A stretch of 64,000 bases of DNA from Actinomycetaceae bacterium (GTDB lineage Bacteria; Actinomycetota; Actinomycetes; Actinomycetales; Actinomycetaceae): NCBI GenBank assembly GCA_030528145.1, contig JAUMZK010000001.1:425780-489779 (forward strand), in the 5' to 3' direction. The translations under genes and the position numbers were made by a program. The notes beneath the pieces were generated by a model, which searched no databases, had not been told where the DNA came from, and saw nothing but the letters and a program-made list of their open reading frames with translations. Position 1 is the first letter of the stretch. The number at the start of each line of letters is the position of its first letter. Of the stretch, positions 48,974 to 56,830 are shown piece by piece.

Positions 48974-50356
48974 TCACATTTGCCGCACCTTGACATCCGT
49001 GAGTTCGCGCACCATCCACGTGTCATAGTTTTTTGTGTCGCCGATAACAAAAGTTCGCCGACCGCCATTCCTAAATCCGTGATGCCGGTAGAATTTGCGG
49101 GCACGTTTGTTTTCAGTATTCGTCGCCAAAGCAATCGCTGGCACCGGGTAACTGGCGTTATCTAGCAGGCGCACAGTTTTTTCCAGTAACGCCCCAGAAA
49201 TCCCGCTACTACGCACTTTGCGGTGGGCGTAGCATTTTGACAAATATGCAGTGCCTAAGGGCGTTTTCGCCGCCATATCCGCATCTGGGTTGGGTTGGTC
49301 TGCCCCCGGCAGTACTGTCCAGGTGTACGCCACCAATTCGTCCTCGAAATAGGCGCCATAAACAATTTGCGCCGGATCTGCCAAAGCCGCCTGGAAATTC
49401 TGTTCGCTCAGCTCGGTTTGAATAAATTCTGCGATGGTTTCGGAAGACATGTGGTGGGGGCACGCATCTGGAAATGTTTGCGCTGCCAACGCTGCCACAG
49501 AGGCGGCTGTCGGCACACCAAAAGTTACCCGCCCCCAGCCCCTGACGTGGGCAAACCCGTTTTCTGCCAGCACTGCGCGCGCATGTTTATCCAGTTGGGC
49601 TGGGTCGAGGGCACCGATCATGTCGGGTCTGCGGGCAGCAGTTTTTTCTAGCGCCCGTGCCTGGCGCCACCTCGCAACTTTAGCGTGGTCTCCACTTTGG
49701 AGCACCGCCGGAATATCGAGTCCGCGCCAACTGCGCGGTTTAGTGTAAACCGGGTATTCCAGCAGTCCCGCCGAGCTGTGGGATTCTTCAACTAAAGATT
49801 GGGGATTTCCCACTACGCCTTCAATTAGGCGCCCGACGGCTTCAATTAGCGCCACGCACGCCACTTCCCCACCGTTTAGCACATAGTCGCCTAAAGAAAA
49901 CTCGAACACTTCGCAGCGACTGCGGTAATGTTCCACCACTCTGGCATCTATGCCTTCGTATCGTCCGGGGGCGAGGACGATGCGTTCTTTGGTTGCCAAA
50001 TATTCGGCGTGACGTTGGGTAAAAGGAGTTCCCGATGGGGTGGGTACCGCCAATACTACGCCTTCGGGGCGTGCCGACCTTCCTGAAGCCGCGTTTTCTG
50101 TGTCTCTTCCGTCTGCTTCCCAATTTTGCCCGAGGACGGCATCCAGGGCTTTTCCCCACACGTCGGAGCGCATTACCATACCGGCACCGCCGCCGGCAGG
50201 GCTGTCGTCAACGGACAAGTGGGTGCCGCTCGCCCAGTGGCGCAGGTTGTGGGCGCGAATGTCGAGGACGCCGTTTGCTACCGCTTTGCCTAGCAGTGAC
50301 AGCGTGGTGGCAGAAAAAAACTCTGGGAATATGGTTATGACATCGAAACGCATCAT
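48974..50356 (-). CDS. trmD: tRNA (guanine-37-N1) methyltransferase TrmD fused to a GNAT-like domain
   Basis: Methylates G37 of tRNA to prevent frameshifting. The first ~240 residues are a complete SPOUT TrmD: MRFDVITIFPEFF, APGRYEGIDARV and the knot FSLGDYVLNGGEVACVALIE near 150. At about 260 a second module begins and runs to 460. Its core (ALATNTENKRARKFYRHHGF) is the acetyl-CoA-binding end of a GNAT N-acetyltransferase. No stop or frameshift separates them. The first ATG overlaps the rimM stop; a second ATG follows at once. Substrate of the GNAT part is unknown. Confidence 0.93.
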   Translation of the reverse strand: MMRFDVITIFPEFFSATTLSLLGKAVANGVLDIRAHNLRHWASGTHLSVDDSPAGGGAGMVMRSDVWGKALDAVLGQNWEADGRDTENAASGRSARPEGVVLAVPTPSGTPFTQRHAEYLATKERIVLAPGRYEGIDARVVEHYRSRCEVFEFSLGDYVLNGGEVACVALIEAVGRLIEGVVGNPQSLVEESHSSAGLLEYPVYTKPRSWRGLDIPAVLQSGDHAKVARWRQARALEKTAARRPDMIGALDPAQLDKHARAVLAENGFAHVRGWGRVTFGVPTAASVAALAAQTFPDACPHHMSSETIAEFIQTELSEQNFQAALADPAQIVYGAYFEDELVAYTWTVLPGADQPNPDADMAAKTPLGTAYLSKCYAHRKVRSSGISGALLEKTVRLLDNASYPVPAIALATNTENKRARKFYRHHGFRNGGRRTFVIGDTKNYDTWMVRELTDVKVRQM

Positions 50357-50844
50357 CCCTCCAATAGTCCCTCCGGTGCGTCCACGGTTACTGTTCCAGC
50401 CGCGAGGTCGACGTGGGGTACTAGGGCTTTCACGAATGGGACCGGATACTTACCTGTCGCAGTTTTCACCACTATGCGGTCTTGCGCAACACCAAATTCT
50501 AAATCCACTATTGTGCCTATTTTCTGGTTTTTGGTGTCGAGGACGTCCAGTCCCTTTAAGTCTTCGAGGTAGAATTCGTCCTCGCCTTTTTCTTCCTGTT
50601 GCGGGTCGACAACTAGGGTCAGCCCGCGCAGTGCCTCTATTTCTTCGCGGGTGGTGACTTCTGCAAAACCAATAATCCACCGGTTTTTTGCGGTGCGGAG
50701 ACTGCGCACAGTCAGGTGGTCGCCGCGCGCTGTGGGCACGGTTTTGCCTACTTGCAAGCGTTTTTCGGGTTCGTCTGTGCGTACATCAATGATGGCTTCA
50801 CCGCGCAGACCGTGCGCTGGTCCAATTACTCCGACGTTTAACAT
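50353..50844 (-). CDS. rimM: 16S rRNA processing protein RimM
   Basis: 30S maturation factor binding S19. ATG 50844 (MLNVGVIGPAHGLRGE) has AGGA upstream and overlaps the HAD gene's end by 7 nt; the open frame extends 17 codons further. The 163 residues have the RimM N-domain start GVIGPAHGLRGE and the PRC-barrel segment EFYLEDLKGLDVLD with VPFVKALVPHVDLA. Confidence 0.95.
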   Translation of the reverse strand: MLNVGVIGPAHGLRGEAIIDVRTDEPEKRLQVGKTVPTARGDHLTVRSLRTAKNRWIIGFAEVTTREEIEALRGLTLVVDPQQEEKGEDEFYLEDLKGLDVLDTKNQKIGTIVDLEFGVAQDRIVVKTATGKYPVPFVKALVPHVDLAAGTVTVDAPEGLLEG

Positions 50845-51503
50845 AGGGTTCCTAACAAGTAGTTCAGTTGCTGGGTGTTGCCTACTTTTTGCCATGCTTG
50901 CTGGGCTTCACCGGGTTGAGTGGTGCCCGCCCAGGTGACAATAATGGTGCCGAGCTGGTTAGCGTTTGCCCCTTCGATGTCGTGAATCCGGTCTCCCACC
51001 ATTACGCTTGACTGCGCATCCGCATCCAAGGAACGCAGCGCCCGCCCAATAATTTCGGCTTTCGTGGCGTGGGTTTCGTCCTCGTCGGACCCAGCAATTA
51101 CCCCCATATAGCCGCTGATTCCGAGGTCGCCCGCGATAGTTTTGGCATTGCTCTCAAGTTTCGCCGTGGCAATTCCTTGCTTTATGCCGTCAGCATACAG
51201 CAGCGCCACGGTTTCTATTATTCCGGGGAATAGCTGGGTTTTGTTGACGTGCCGACGGTATTCCTGGCGGTAGGTGGATACGAGGCTCGCAATCTGGTGG
51301 CTGTCCGCATCGGGGGCGAATTGTTTGAAAGTGTAGCTAAGGGGTGGACCAATAAATCGCATCAGATCACTTTGGGGGCAGTCAATTCCCAATCGCCTTG
51401 CCAAAGTGGTTTGCATAGCGGGCAAAATAGCGGGCGCAGAATCGGTCAATGTGCCGTCCATATCCCACAGTACTACTCGCAATGGTTTAGTTGGCGAAAA
51501 CAT
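50838..51503 (-). CDS. HAD family hydrolase (phosphoglycolate phosphatase-like)
   Basis: 221-residue HAD phosphatase. Motif I is DMDGTLTDS (about 14-22) with the nucleophile and acid-base Asp, motif II/III includes the TAKLESNAKTI segment, and motif IV is MVGDRIHDIEGA. The helical cap follows motif I. The substrate is not determined; phosphoglycolate or nucleotide phosphatase roles are both possible. It sits between khpA and rimM, an insertion relative to many actinobacteria. Confidence 0.88.
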   Translation of the reverse strand: MFSPTKPLRVVLWDMDGTLTDSAPAILPAMQTTLARRLGIDCPQSDLMRFIGPPLSYTFKQFAPDADSHQIASLVSTYRQEYRRHVNKTQLFPGIIETVALLYADGIKQGIATAKLESNAKTIAGDLGISGYMGVIAGSDEDETHATKAEIIGRALRSLDADAQSSVMVGDRIHDIEGANANQLGTIIVTWAGTTQPGEAQQAWQKVGNTQQLNYLLGTLC

Positions 51504-51512
51504 TTCACTCCT

Positions 51513-51547
51513 TGAAAAAATGGGGCCGACCTTTCGGTCAGCCCCAC
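51513..51547 (-). terminator. terminator after khpA
   Basis: Minus-strand GGGGCTGACC-GAAA-GGTCGGCCCC followed by ATTTTTTC, 14 nt past the khpA stop. A strong intrinsic terminator with a GAAA tetraloop. Confidence 0.9.
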
Positions 51548-51560
51548 AGTTTTATGTTGC

Positions 51561-51800
51561 CTATGCGCGGTCAGTGTCAATAACGTCAACCCGCACAGGT
51601 CCTTTAGTCGACAGCGCCGACACTACTGCTCGCAATGCGCGCGCGGTACGCCCGCCACGCCCAATTACGCGACCTAAATCGTCTGGATGAACACGCACTT
51701 CGAGCATTCTGCCACGGCGCATCGATCTTTCATCAACTTGCACGTCATCGGGGTTGTCAACAATCCCGGCAATAAGATGTTCGAGTGCGGCTGCCAGCAT
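51561..51800 (-). CDS. khpA: KH-domain RNA-binding protein KhpA
   Basis: 79-residue single-KH protein of the YlqC/KhpA family, which with KhpB binds RNA and affects cell growth in Gram-positives. The GxxG loop is in DLGRVIGRGGRTARALR near 42-58. Its ATG overlaps the rpsP stop (TAATG). Standard position after rpsP. Confidence 0.94.
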   Translation of the reverse strand: MLAAALEHLIAGIVDNPDDVQVDERSMRRGRMLEVRVHPDDLGRVIGRGGRTARALRAVVSALSTKGPVRVDVIDTDRA

Positions 51801-52285
51801 TAGGCCTCCTCGGAAGTTTCAGTTGCTTCGGTGCTTTCGCTGGCTGCAGTTTCGGCTTCCTTAGCTGCGGCTTCTGCGGCCGCTTTCTTTTCGGCTTCTT
51901 CCTTTGCTTTTGCTTCAGCCTGAGCTGCCTTGCGCTTTTCAGCTTCGTCAGCAGCAGCTTTAATGGCTTCGGCGGTAGCGGCGGAATTGTCAGATTCTTT
52001 CACTTTAATGCGCGATTCGGTGTTCTTGGCACCTTTGAACTTCGCCCAGTCACCGGACAAAACCAGCAATCGGCGAACCGCATCGGAAGGCTGTGCGCCT
52101 ACTCCGAGCCAGTATTGCACGCGTTCGGAAGTGATTTTAATTAGCGACGGTTCCTGGTTCGGGTCGTATTGACCAACGCGTTCGATAACCTGTCCGTCGC
52201 GCTTCTTCCGGCTGTCTACAACTACCACACGGTAGATAGCGCGATGAATCTTGCCTACTCGTTTGAGTCGAATTCGTACTGCCAC
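51800..52285 (-). CDS. rpsP: 30S ribosomal protein S16
   Basis: 161-residue S16 with an extended tail. Start GTG 52285 ([12 protein letters not shown]) matches the family N-terminus and has AGGAG 10 nt upstream; the open frame runs 29 codons further. Conserved [20 protein letters not shown] and YDPNQEP are present. After about residue 85 a long Ala/Glu-rich tail (about 70 residues) follows, common in actinobacteria. Confidence 0.95.
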   Translation of the reverse strand: MAVRIRLKRVGKIHRAIYRVVVVDSRKKRDGQVIERVGQYDPNQEPSLIKITSERVQYWLGVGAQPSDAVRRLLVLSGDWAKFKGAKNTESRIKVKESDNSAATAEAIKAAADEAEKRKAAQAEAKAKEEAEKKAAAEAAAKEAETAASESTEATETSEEA

Positions 52286-52438
52286 TTTGGCATTTCTCCT
52301 ATTTGTTTTACGGTGAACACGCCTTGCCGGTGGGTTACGGCGCTGGTCTAGTTCAACCTGGACGCGTCGCATTTACAGAGAGGGGGGTAAATGCGCCGGG
52401 TACAGCAACCTATTCTGCCAGATTTTCCCACATTTTTT

Positions 52439-53518
52439 CTACTTTGCGGCAAATGTCACGTGACCGCTGACTACCAGCGCGGGCGTTTGCAGAACGTCTA
52501 GGTTGTCACGCGGATCTGCACGATAAGCCACAAAGTCGGGAACGGCGCCCTCGTGCAAGTCGCTGTAACCAAAGAATTGGCGCGCCTTCCACGTGGCAGA
52601 ATCAATAATTTCGCAAGTACTCAAGCCGGCTTTACGCAATTCGGCTAATTCTTGGTATATGCCGCCGTGGACTGGACGCGGCGCAGTATCGGTGCCCACC
52701 AACAATGTAACCCCGATGTCTGCCATTAACGCTACTTGTTCGTACCTGCGTTCATACATGCGCAACATTTGTTCCCGATATTTTGGGTATTTGTGCGCTC
52801 GCTGCGCGATGTCCGCAAAGGTGCCTACCTGCAATAATGTTGGCGTTACGGGGATGCCCCTGGCTTTGGCTTCGCGCATTTGCTCGGCATCCATGCCGGT
52901 GCCGTGTTCAATACTGTCGACCTCTGCCTCTAGTAAATCGTCGATAGTGGCATGCGCAAAAGTGTGCACCATCACTTTGGAACCGACGCTGTGGGCAGCT
53001 GCCACTGCTTCTTTGAGGGCGCCTGGGTCCCACAGTGGTTCCAGCACCGAATCGGCACCCTGGCGGCGGTCAATCCAGTCCCCTACCAGTTTCACCCACG
53101 GATTTTTCTGGGCTTGTTCGAGGACGAACCTCGGCAATTCGGCATCTGAGGGCACGTTAATGGGCAGCTCGCGAATATACCTTTTCGTTTTCGCCAGGTG
53201 TCTGCCGGCGCGAATAATAGTGGGCGCACCTCCAAAGCTATCAACCCAGTTAGTCGGTTCTATAACCCCTGCGTCACGAATGAGGGTTACCCCAGAATGC
53301 AAGTTGTCCTGCAACTGTGCCAATAACTGTGCCGCAGTGGCGACCTCGTGACCTACCAGACCCACGTGACAGTGGACGTCAACCAGACCGGGAACTATCC
53401 AGTATTCACAAGCATCTGCAGGTGTGCCACGCACTGCCCCATCTGCGATGGTTATTCCCATCCGTTGCCACGCGGTAGTGCCACCTTCTGACCACAGCAC
53501 CATTCCCGAAAGATGCAT
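52439..53518 (-). CDS. amidohydrolase family protein
   Basis: 359-residue metal-dependent hydrolase of the imidazolonepropionase-like type. Metal ligands are HCH in IVPGLVDVHCHVG (about 50-52), His in VMVHTFAHA and IEHGTGMDAEQM, and Asp in VGTDTAPRPVHGG. Start ATG overlaps the ffh stop (TAATG). A related amidohydrolase follows ffh in other actinobacteria, so it belongs to the backbone. Substrate unknown. Confidence 0.9.
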   Translation of the reverse strand: MHLSGMVLWSEGGTTAWQRMGITIADGAVRGTPADACEYWIVPGLVDVHCHVGLVGHEVATAAQLLAQLQDNLHSGVTLIRDAGVIEPTNWVDSFGGAPTIIRAGRHLAKTKRYIRELPINVPSDAELPRFVLEQAQKNPWVKLVGDWIDRRQGADSVLEPLWDPGALKEAVAAAHSVGSKVMVHTFAHATIDDLLEAEVDSIEHGTGMDAEQMREAKARGIPVTPTLLQVGTFADIAQRAHKYPKYREQMLRMYERRYEQVALMADIGVTLLVGTDTAPRPVHGGIYQELAELRKAGLSTCEIIDSATWKARQFFGYSDLHEGAVPDFVAYRADPRDNLDVLQTPALVVSGHVTFAAK

Positions 53519-55110
53519 TACATGCCCCCGAGCAGACGCTTCAAGTCTTCTGGTAAATCGTCCATTGATGGCTTGGCGGGGATGGTATTTTCTGACACAT
53601 TTTGAGGACGTAGGGGGGCGCCGAACGCAGAACCTGCGGGTTTCGGCGCCGCCGGATTGCCTGCCGCCGGGTTACCTTTTTTGCGGTTCTCCCACTGTTT
53701 TTGCTTGGCGGGGCTGCCGAACTTCTTTTTCTTTTTAGTTTGCTGCCGCCGGGCTTTGCGCCCTACCACAGGCGGCATTCCGGGCACTCCGGGCATGCCC
53801 GGAATTTGTCCAGAACGGGTGGCTTGTTGCATCATTTTGCGCGCCGCCTCGAAGCGTTTTAGCAACCCGTTCACATCAGGAATAGTGACGCCAGCACCGG
53901 CGGCGATACGTTTGCGCCGCGAACCATTAATAATGCTGGGGCGATCGCGCTCCGCCGGAGTCATGGACTGGACGATAGCTTCGACGCGATTTATTTCCCG
54001 TTCGTCAAAGTTTTCCAAGGCTGCGCGCATTTGCCCCGCACCTGGCAGCATTCCCAGTAGTTTCTTCATAGAACCGAGCTTGCGCATCTGCTGCATTTGC
54101 ACCATAAAGTCAGTCAGGGTGAAGTCCCCATCTGCCAGCTTTTGCGCCATGTTTTTGGCTTCAGTTTCACTGAAAGCCTTTTCTGCGGTTTCTATGAGGC
54201 TGAGGATGTCGCCCATGTCCAGGATGCGGCTGGCCATACGGTCGGCGTGGAAGCGTTCGAAGTCTTTCAGACCCTCACCGGTGGAAGCAAACAGGATCGG
54301 CACCCCGGTGACTCCACGCACGGACAAGGCGGCACCACCGCGCGCGTCACCGTCCAGTTTCGACAACACTACCCCGGTAAAGCCCACGCCGTCGCGGAAC
54401 GCTTCGGCGGTAGTTACCGCGTCTTGACCGATCATGGCGTCGAGGACGAACAAGGTTTCGTGTGGTTCGATAGCGGTCTTTATGGCACGAGCCTGGCTCA
54501 TCAGGGCTTCGTCAATGCCTAAGCGCCCGGCGGTGTCCACAATTACGACATCGAAGCCGTTAAGTATTGCGTGGTCTACACCAGAACGCGCTGCTTCTAC
54601 CGAATCCCCTACGCCGTTACCCGCATAGGGCGCCCACACAGGCGTATTCGCGCGCGCGCCTAAAACCTGCAGTTGCGTAACCGCATTTGGTCTTTGTAAA
54701 TCGCACGCCACCAGCAGTGGCTTTTTACCCTGTTCTTGTAACCAAGTTGCCAGTTTGCCTGCCAACGTAGTTTTACCGGCACCCTGCAAACCAGCCAACA
54801 TGAAAATAGTGGGTCCCTGGTCCGCAAAGTGAAGTTCGCGCGTCTGCCCACCCAGAACCTCGATCAGTTCTGCGTTAACAATTTTGATTACTTGTTGCCC
54901 AGGATTCAGCGCCCGCGAACGCGCCACCCCGTAGGCTTTTTCGCGCACTTTAGCAATAAATTCGCGCACTACAGGCAACGCCACGTCGGCGTCCAATAGC
55001 GCGCGCCTAATTTCGGTGGTGGTCTGGTCTACGTCAGCTTCGGACAACACTCCTTTGCCGCGCAAAGTTTGAAACGCGGCGCTGAGTCGATCAGTCAAAG
55101 AATTAAACAC
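53518..55110 (-). CDS. ffh: signal recognition particle protein Ffh
   Basis: GTPase that targets nascent membrane proteins. GTG 55110 (VFNSLTDRLSAAFQ) is set by GGAGG 8 nt upstream; the open frame extends 51 codons further without support. The 530 residues give the N domain (1-90), the G domain with G1 GLQGAGKTTLAGKLA (about 107), DTAGRL and the closing GTGEGLKDFE region. The Met-rich M domain spans about 300-440 (VQMQQMRKLGSMKKLLGMLPG). A basic Gly/Ala/Pro tail follows. Confidence 0.96.
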   Translation of the reverse strand: MFNSLTDRLSAAFQTLRGKGVLSEADVDQTTTEIRRALLDADVALPVVREFIAKVREKAYGVARSRALNPGQQVIKIVNAELIEVLGGQTRELHFADQGPTIFMLAGLQGAGKTTLAGKLATWLQEQGKKPLLVACDLQRPNAVTQLQVLGARANTPVWAPYAGNGVGDSVEAARSGVDHAILNGFDVVIVDTAGRLGIDEALMSQARAIKTAIEPHETLFVLDAMIGQDAVTTAEAFRDGVGFTGVVLSKLDGDARGGAALSVRGVTGVPILFASTGEGLKDFERFHADRMASRILDMGDILSLIETAEKAFSETEAKNMAQKLADGDFTLTDFMVQMQQMRKLGSMKKLLGMLPGAGQMRAALENFDEREINRVEAIVQSMTPAERDRPSIINGSRRKRIAAGAGVTIPDVNGLLKRFEAARKMMQQATRSGQIPGMPGVPGMPPVVGRKARRQQTKKKKKFGSPAKQKQWENRKKGNPAAGNPAAPKPAGSAFGAPLRPQNVSENTIPAKPSMDDLPEDLKRLLGGM

Positions 55111-55237
55111 TAATTTAACCTCCGGTGCACTGGTTCCCTTAAGCCTACCGCGCCCAGGTGTGACAAAGAATTTTTGGAAAGGTTTCACTCCTTTTTCATT
55201 ATCCTCGGTTATGCTAATTGAGACGATTGGAGACAGA

Positions 55238-55957
55238 GTGTCTGAAAAAGGACTATTAGGCAAACAGGTAGCGGCCTGGGCGGTTCATGCTTTCACCATG
55301 TCGGGACTGCTGTGGGCAATGCTCGCGGTACATGCACTGTTTGCCCACAACTACAAGTTGATGTGGTTGTATTTAGGTATTTCTTTAATAGTGGATGCCG
55401 CTGACGGTCCAATGTCACGCAAATGTAATGTTTGCGGGGTAATCCCCTGGTTTAGTGGAACCATGATGGACAATGTCATCGACTACATTACGTGGACGTT
55501 CATTCCCTGTCTCTTCATGATGATCGTCTTGCCGTTGGGTTCGGGGATATTGCCCGCAATAGCCGCGATGGCCGCACTATCGTCCTCAATGTTTTGTTAC
55601 GCCAATACCAAAATGAAGTCCACGGACTGGTATTTCGTGGGCTTCCCCGCCGCGTGGAATGTGGTGGCGGTAATCTTGTGGTTGTGGGGCACGGGTCCGG
55701 TTTTCAACTGGATTATTATTGTCCTGTTCACAATACTGGCAGCTATCCCGTGGAAATGGGTACACCCCTTCCGGGTGCGGCGTCTGCGCATATTCAATGC
55801 CACGGCAGCGGCAATTTGGGTTATCACTACCGGTATTTGGGTAGGGATCTACCCCGCTGCACCGTGGTATTTGACTATTCCGTGGTGGGTTGCGGGGCTG
55901 TGGATTTTAGCCGCATCGGCCATTCGCACTATCCGCGGTGTACCTGACATGTCATGA
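55238..55957 (+). CDS. CDP-alcohol phosphatidyltransferase, phosphatidylcholine synthase-like
   Basis: 239-residue membrane protein with about eight hydrophobic segments. GTG 55238 is chosen because TTGGAGA lies 5 nt upstream; ATGs at 55211 and 55160 lack ribosome sites. The CDP-alcohol motif is D53-x2-D56-G57-x2-S60-R61-x12-G74-x3-D78-x3-D82. The longer spacing before G74 and the segment IPWFSGTMMDNVIDY match bacterial phosphatidylcholine synthases (Pcs), which use CDP-diacylglycerol and choline. Ser replaces the usual Ala before Arg. Length equals Pcs. Divergent from ffh. Confidence 0.75.
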   Translation: MSEKGLLGKQVAAWAVHAFTMSGLLWAMLAVHALFAHNYKLMWLYLGISLIVDAADGPMSRKCNVCGVIPWFSGTMMDNVIDYITWTFIPCLFMMIVLPLGSGILPAIAAMAALSSSMFCYANTKMKSTDWYFVGFPAAWNVVAVILWLWGTGPVFNWIIIVLFTILAAIPWKWVHPFRVRRLRIFNATAAAIWVITTGIWVGIYPAAPWYLTIPWWVAGLWILAASAIRTIRGVPDMS

Positions 55958-56830
55958 CACCCGCTCCAGGGTTTCTGCAATGCGTTTATCGCCCCAAAAT
56001 TTGTAGCCTTCCAAGGCAAAAGTACCTACCACCAGAACTACTATTATGGCTATGACATAAGCGGGATACTGCTGTCCCTCTGTCCCAAAATAAACGTATG
56101 GTAATGCGAAAGTTAGTAACGTTACCGCTAATGCGAAAAGGCGTTTTAGAAAATGCGCGGCAGTAACAACCGTCAAAATTCCCCACGTATATGGAATGGC
56201 TGTCGTCAGATCTATTGCCCACAGTATCCACAAAGAGCCATGAAATTGGGGTACGAATGACACCGGGAGGACGCGCAGCGCCGAATACGTCAAAACCACC
56301 GCATATGCAATAAAAGTTGGATTAGTGATGGTGCGCAAAACTTTATTACGCAAAATAATGCTGTAATTATTGTCGCGAAGTTTACGATAAACTTGGGTGG
56401 TAAACAGCAGCCCATCTAAGTTGTGTACCGCTTTTTCTAAAAAGTTTCGGTCCATCGCGGTGCCCCGATCTACCATGGCTTCAATCAATTTTAAAGGGGA
56501 AACACCAATCGGAGTGACGTCCTCGGAACCAATTTTTTGCAACGGACCGACCCGAAACAATTGCCCTTCGGGAATCCACTTTTCCCACACCGCAATTTGG
56601 GCTTCAGTCAAAGGCATGAGCCACAGTCGTTCGCGTTTGCGCATGGAGTCGTGCAAAATATCCGCGAGCACGTTGCGATCGCGTTTTAACGCAATATTTG
56701 GGGCGATGCGCAACTCGCGCACGTGCCGGTCGCGAATATCGGAAGTGCGTTCAATACCGGCAGCGCAAACTACCGCTTGGGGATCTAACTGCATTTCACG
56801 CCCGAAAGCCACATCAAACAGTAAGTTCAC
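55952..56830 (-). CDS. membrane protein of unknown function (292 aa)
   Basis: The N-terminal 155 residues are soluble and mixed-charge (DRHVRELRIAPNIALKRDRN, PLTEAQIAVWEKWIPEGQLF). The C-terminal half has about five membrane segments (FIAYAVVLTYSALRVLPVSF, SLWILWAIDLTTAIPYTWGI, LFALAVTLLTFALPYVYFG, AYVIAIIVVLVVGTFAL). I do not recognise the family. Its ATG overlaps the stop of the degenerate glnD (ATGA), so the two are coupled. It occupies the place of backbone genes between glnD and ffh. The 3' end overlaps the convergent Pcs-like gene by 6 bp. Confidence 0.75.
   Translation of the reverse strand: MNLLFDVAFGREMQLDPQAVVCAAGIERTSDIRDRHVRELRIAPNIALKRDRNVLADILHDSMRKRERLWLMPLTEAQIAVWEKWIPEGQLFRVGPLQKIGSEDVTPIGVSPLKLIEAMVDRGTAMDRNFLEKAVHNLDGLLFTTQVYRKLRDNNYSIILRNKVLRTITNPTFIAYAVVLTYSALRVLPVSFVPQFHGSLWILWAIDLTTAIPYTWGILTVVTAAHFLKRLFALAVTLLTFALPYVYFGTEGQQYPAYVIAIIVVLVVGTFALEGYKFWGDKRIAETLERVS

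Noticed and set aside
53518..55263. Longer Ffh start at 55263
   Set aside because: The extra 51 residues match no Ffh and GGAGG sits before the GTG at 55110.
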